From the NCBI GenBank assembly GCA_023213315.1, contig JAKCPI010005104.1:1-64000 (forward strand): a stretch of DNA of 64,000 nucleotides, in the 5' to 3' direction. Of the stretch, positions 61,701 through 64,000 are shown one piece after another. Each line of letters opens with the position of its first letter. Position 1 is the stretch's first letter. A program made the position numbers and the translations under genes. Below the pieces are notes generated by a model. It did not search any database. It was not told the DNA's origin and saw only the letters and a program-made list of their open reading frames with translations. This stretch comes from Euborellia annulipes. Taxonomy: Eukaryota; Arthropoda; Insecta; Dermaptera; Anisolabididae.

Positions 61701-62306
61701 TTAAATAAAAATGGATTCATAATTTGATGCTCTAATTAATATTCCATGAAGATTTATAAAACTAAAAAAGAAACCCAAAAGAGGGAATAAAAAATAAAAA
61801 CAGTATCAGAGCCCACGGTTTTCTTTCACTTTAAACGACCAATCCAATGGATTTTTTGTATCTGTGTGGCCACATTAATCGCGAACTGTATTAATATTTA
61901 AATTATAATTAACTTTAACAAAAATATCGAAATTTGTTTGTGGTAAAGAAATTAAAGCTGCCAGTTAGTTGTCAATCAAATTTCATTCTTATACGACAAT
62001 ATAAAATTTTAATTTCCTGATTACTATGCATTTTATCAAAAAACATTTTTTAAAGCGAAACCAAACTTAGGACTTCCTGATACATATAAAAAAAAAATTC
62101 TAAATATAATTTTTTTAAATTTAATTAATTAAAAAGTAAAGGTAAAAGTCAAGACAGAGAAAAAGAAAGGAAAGAGATAAAAAGCACACACACCAAAAAG
62201 AATATTGATTCCCAAAATAATTTCGAGAACGTACCCCGTCTCGCGAATGGACTCCAGCTGACGGTCATCAAGGCGTTTGGCTTTTCCGTGTCTATCCTTG
62301 TCCAAG
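46747..62306 (-). CDS. Large unrecognised multi-pass membrane protein (5' end missing)
   Basis: Sixteen exons, read on the minus strand: 62306-62235, 58259-58086, 54491-54203, 53744-53515, 53401-53197, 52863-52618, 52549-52361, 51220-51016, 50932-50692, 50616-50495, 49238-48977, 48887-48590, 48144-47905, 47783-47598, 47522-47334, 47088-46747 (TGA). Every junction is GT..AG with matching phase; about 1162 residues are visible. The first exon has no Met, so more lies upstream. Order: charged N-terminal part (LDKDRHGKAKRL), a possible membrane helix LALALRFLLITAAG, a long helical Arg/Leu/Glu-rich region, then the membrane core in the exons at 50.9-50.5 kb (GTLALIIVFPAVCL, LALMFTAPLWMPLLTMVF, CLFVALFLCPLAALAVLA), another helical domain, GVPRGDWLGLAGLLLADTFGADILTPL, a Thr/Ala-rich linker and an acidic C terminus with DDTDADADEDDGDDEED. 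Exons are clearly more GC-rich than introns and lack stops, so this is a live gene. I do not recognise the family and assign no function. Confidence 0.85.
49371..50030 (-). pseudogene. Tc1/mariner-type element remnant with TA flanks
   Basis: Inverted ends CAGCGAGCCCACGGTAATTG and CAATTTACCGTGGGCCACC .. with TA on both sides; arms of roughly 150-170 bp. Minus strand reads broken pieces of a Tc1/mariner transposase: NWPVCSPY, DFFLWSYLKSK-like, RPKTLEDLQNNIEAEIARIP. The plus strand near 49830-49920 reads IARIPEDMLERMHEDFRKRL, so the transposase C terminus is present in both arms. Lies in an intron of the large membrane-protein gene. Confidence 0.82.
50052..50383. mobile_element. Diverged foldback with GGCCGAAATAT core
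   Basis: Minus strand CTAATGATGGTACGC .. GCGGCCGAAATATT (50116-50080) and plus strand CGCGAAGATGAGGCCGAAAT (50335-50356) are partly mirrored, with matching flanks (GGAATATAAAAT against ATTTTGTATTCC). Confidence 0.6.
51408..51790 (+). repeat. Family A element, 3'-truncated copy
   Basis: TTTACTTTCTCTTATCTATA start, then ATGTCAAAAATTCGATGTCG and GAGTCCAAAAAAGTGG segments, ends without the hairpin next to the MITE at 51804. Confidence 0.7.
51804..52010. mobile_element. MITE, second copy of the 42371 family
   Basis: GTGAGGGACAATATTAAGTC start and GACTTATTATTGACCCTCA end, with the same TGATTATTTCAATG / CAATGAAATAATCACAAGTA arms. Confidence 0.85.
52200..52282. repeat. Family A hairpin remnant
   Basis: AAATCTGGTGTGACAAGCAC, CACAACTTTCGATTACC and then directly CAGTCCCACCAGATTTTT: the hairpin has lost its second inner arm. 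Confidence 0.65.
52921..53102 (+). mobile_element. tRNA-derived SINE, shorter copy with target duplication
   Basis: Head AGCTCTCGGGCCTTGGTG, TAATTGCTAGCGTGCTGGCC, B-box GGGTTCGGATCCC, short tail and poly-A. AATCAAAAT repeats at 52910-52918 and 53103-53111. Inserted in the plus orientation in an intron of the minus-strand membrane-protein gene. Confidence 0.82.
54492..58085. other. Long intron of the membrane-protein gene
   Basis: 3.6 kb. Segments at about 55255-55370 and 55700-55800 follow the same AATAATTAATTTTTGAA lead-in and are less AT-rich than their surroundings, with similar unrelated-looking purine-rich sequence. They look like a diverged repeat pair and not exons, since no phase-compatible exon fits between the flanking exons. 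The AACGTTTTG array at 57370-57760 lies at the right end. Confidence 0.45.
57370..57760. repeat. Array of CAAAACGTTTTG palindromes and GCACACCGATT units
   Basis: At least ten CAAAACG/CAAAATG motifs in both orientations, including AGCAAAACGTTTTGCT, interleaved with AATCGGTGTGCGTT or its complement four times (57451, 57533, 57636, 57742). It mixes direct and inverted units; no gene. Confidence 0.75.
58786..59037. repeat. GC-rich tandem repeat, about 120-bp unit
   Basis: Two and a part copies of GAGAGTTTGATCTGTCGGGT with CGGTTAAA and TTATCAATTTTGTT segments between. Strikingly GC-rich against the local background. Confidence 0.75.
59770..60075. repeat. GC-rich tandem repeat, about 79-bp unit
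   Basis: Nearly four units, each with GGTCAAAACTG, CCCACTAACGAAAAGATC, CGTGAGTT and CAATCTGTTAGATTGATG. The last is itself a small palindrome. Units differ by small indels. Confidence 0.85.
60826..61196. mobile_element. hAT-like MITE
   Basis: AGGGGCGCCGGAAC at the left and GTTCCGGCGCC at the right form the inverted repeat; CATACGAC stands on both sides (60818-60825 and 61197-61204), an 8-bp duplication. Interior AT-rich with G and C runs. The exact end is uncertain by one or a few bases. Confidence 0.8.
61445..61602 (-). repeat. tRNA-derived SINE, partial
   Basis: Minus strand: CCCTCGGGCCTTGGTGTAGT, GGTTAGCGTGCTGGCC, then a diverged B-box (GGGTCACGAATTCGC) and ATTGGCTACCAATCCAAGA. The poly-A tail is missing. 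Confidence 0.7.
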
Positions 62307-62345
62307 CTTGTACACACACACACACACAAACGCACACGCGCGCAA
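62280..62345. repeat. (GT)n microsatellite at an acceptor
   Basis: On the minus strand a GTGCG/GTGTGT run ends in TACAAG directly before the first visible exon of the membrane-protein gene, and would serve as its polypyrimidine-like tract. Confidence 0.55.
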
Positions 62346-64000
62346 ACACGCACACAAGCAAGGGGAGGTCAATTTCAAAGCTCAGAAGAGAAATAAATTA
62401 AAATAAAGAACTAGAAGAAATATTCTTTTTTTTTAAGGGTGTTTCTTTTGACTTATAAAGAAATTAAATATATTTTGAAAATGATAGAAACAGCAAATTA
62501 AAAATCTTCAAATAATCGGAAGTCAACCAAATTATTAAAGGACAAATCTTTTTTACATTTCACCGTATCTTCCGGCCTTCAAATAAGGATATTTGAAACA
62601 ATAAACAAAAGAAAAAAAAATATTAACCATAAAAGGATATGATAATTCACAAAATCATCATAGACGAGTTGTCTTGAAAATAATAATTTTAAATAAAATA
62701 AATTTATTAAGGATCTGGTTACGATGGATTTCGTTAATATTTATTTACCTATAGAAGAAAACTCGGACACGGATAAATATTTAAGATTTTTCCTAAATTG
62801 CTTTGAAACGTTGGGCGATTTGATTGGCTATTATCCAGCAATCAGAACGAACTAATTTAATATCTGCTATGCTTTTGCAGTTTTTAAGTTCCATAAATAA
62901 ATAGAATTTTATGTTGGAAGATAAGTTTCCGAAGAAAAAGGAAAAGGATGAATTTGGTTTAAATTCTATTAAAAATATCTATAAGCCTCTATTCTTTAGG
63001 GCAGAGGGAGATATCTCACTTCACGTTCAAGTTCCTAGCATCAGTGATTCTCTTCTACCCTGAGCCAGAAAATGTATAAAAAATATTTAAATTTAATTAG
63101 TTAATTCCGAGGGCCTTAAAAAAATATATTGTTCTATCATTGTTAGACTAGTAAGTAGGCAACATTTCAAAGCGGGGAATCCCTTTCAGAACCTAAATTT
63201 TTTATAATAAGGCTTTTAGTTTTCTTTTAAATCAAAATATAGAAAATGGATTGTTTAATAGATATAATAATTTTTCATACCTATTAAACTTACAATCAGA
63301 GATATTTTAGAATAGAAAGATTGTGTGAGCTTATAAAAGGTAAAATAATTAAAAGAAACACCCTTTGCAAACTATAATAATTAAAAAAAGCTCTACTTAA
63401 GTAGCAAAAAAAATAAATAAATAAAAAGATTTATAACTAATAAACTAAAAGATTGTCAGAAGAAAGTTAAAGTTCAAATAAATGTCCTTTCTTTTTGATT
63501 ATTTTAAAAATATCAATTTAATATTAATTAATAAATCTTTTAACTTATAAAATATATGTATCAAATATAATTAGAGTTAAAAAAAAGTTATTAGTAAACT
63601 ATAATACTATAAAATTTGTATATAGATTGTTAGAGAAATTAAAAAAAAAAATATTTTCAAATTTTTTTATGCTAAAAAATATACAGTACGTCTCTCCAAT
63701 ATATCTAGTAATGTAGGGAATTAATATTAACATATTATATTTTCTAAAAAGAGATATAGAAAATTATAAAATGTTTTTTAAAATATAAATGTGGAATTAA
63801 AAAAAAGAATTGAAAATAGGCAACCCGCTAATCAGGCAAGAATGTTTGGTTTTCTCTCGCATTCAGCCGGGGGCACCGTTGAATCTTAATTTTATCAATT
63901 TAATTGAAATAATAATGTTATTAAACGACAAAAATTATTAATACAAAATAGCTATTGTTTACTTAATTTACTATTTTTCTCTAGGAAAACCTAAAAAAAG
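62346..64000. other. Upstream of the membrane-protein gene, nothing recognised
   Basis: AT-rich. The missing 5' exon or exons should lie here or beyond. Minus-strand candidates near 63000-63070 and 63800-63890 are less AT-rich, but none has a Met plus donor of the right phase that I can support. Confidence 0.35.

Larger units (their letters stand above)
58260..62234. other. First visible intron of the membrane-protein gene
   Basis: 4 kb holding two GC-rich tandem arrays, a hAT-like MITE and a SINE (listed separately). GGCGAGTTTTCGAGTCCCT at 60327 and TGCGAGTCTTCGAGTCCTT at 60655 are two copies of another diverged repeat. No coding sequence that fits the phase between exons is seen. Confidence 0.5.

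Noticed and set aside
62129..62361. Cys/Val-rich secreted peptide genes
   Set aside because: The CVCVCV segments are translation of a (GT)n repeat and the apparent starts are GTG or out of frame. The real signal is the short exon 62306-62235.
1..64000. CRISPR array, prokaryotic operon, phage or plasmid system
   Set aside because: Spliced genes, SINEs and animal proteins throughout; tandem repeats at 58.8 and 59.8 kb have no unique spacers of equal length.

Overview
This is nuclear DNA of an animal. The genes are broken by AT-rich introns with GT..AG ends, the intergenic space is full of small transposons, and the recognisable proteins (GET4, ZC3H10, RCC2, a CLIC, TAF10) are metazoan housekeeping genes. 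The very AT-rich background, the compact CLIC related to the insect form and the dense foldback repeats suggest an arthropod, possibly a crustacean; species cannot be fixed from the sequence alone.

Layout from left to right. A minus-strand gene for an unrecognised, mostly disordered proline-rich nuclear-type protein runs from about 11.5 kb down to 0.43 kb. GET4 (plus, 12.8-17.7 kb) is divergent from it. ZC3H10 follows on the minus strand (27.7-22.6 kb), then RCC2 (plus, 30.7-34.4 kb), a divergent chloride intracellular channel protein (plus, 37.6-40.35 kb) and TAF10 (plus, 41.2-43.3 kb). The last quarter is one large minus-strand gene of at least 16 coding exons (62.3-46.7 kb) for a multi-pass membrane protein that I do not recognise; its 5' end lies outside or was not found. 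For all seven genes I joined exons by hand using splice signals and reading-frame phase, and every junction keeps frame. There is no operon and no functional link between neighbours.

The remainder is repeat-derived: tRNA-derived SINEs (three with visible target duplications), hAT-like MITEs with 8-bp target duplications, three Tc1/mariner-like remnants flanked by TA or by an inverted repeat, a recurrent 0.5-0.7 kb element ending in a CACAAC/GTTGTG hairpin (called family A here), and many palindromic foldback elements. At least twelve of the foldbacks carry a similar short core, CTGAWGATGG .. GCCGAAACG, which is the most interesting unexplained signal in the window. Nested insertions are common and give a readable relative insertion order. 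Two GC-rich tandem arrays and an AACGTTTTG-rich array sit in the first introns of the large membrane-protein gene.
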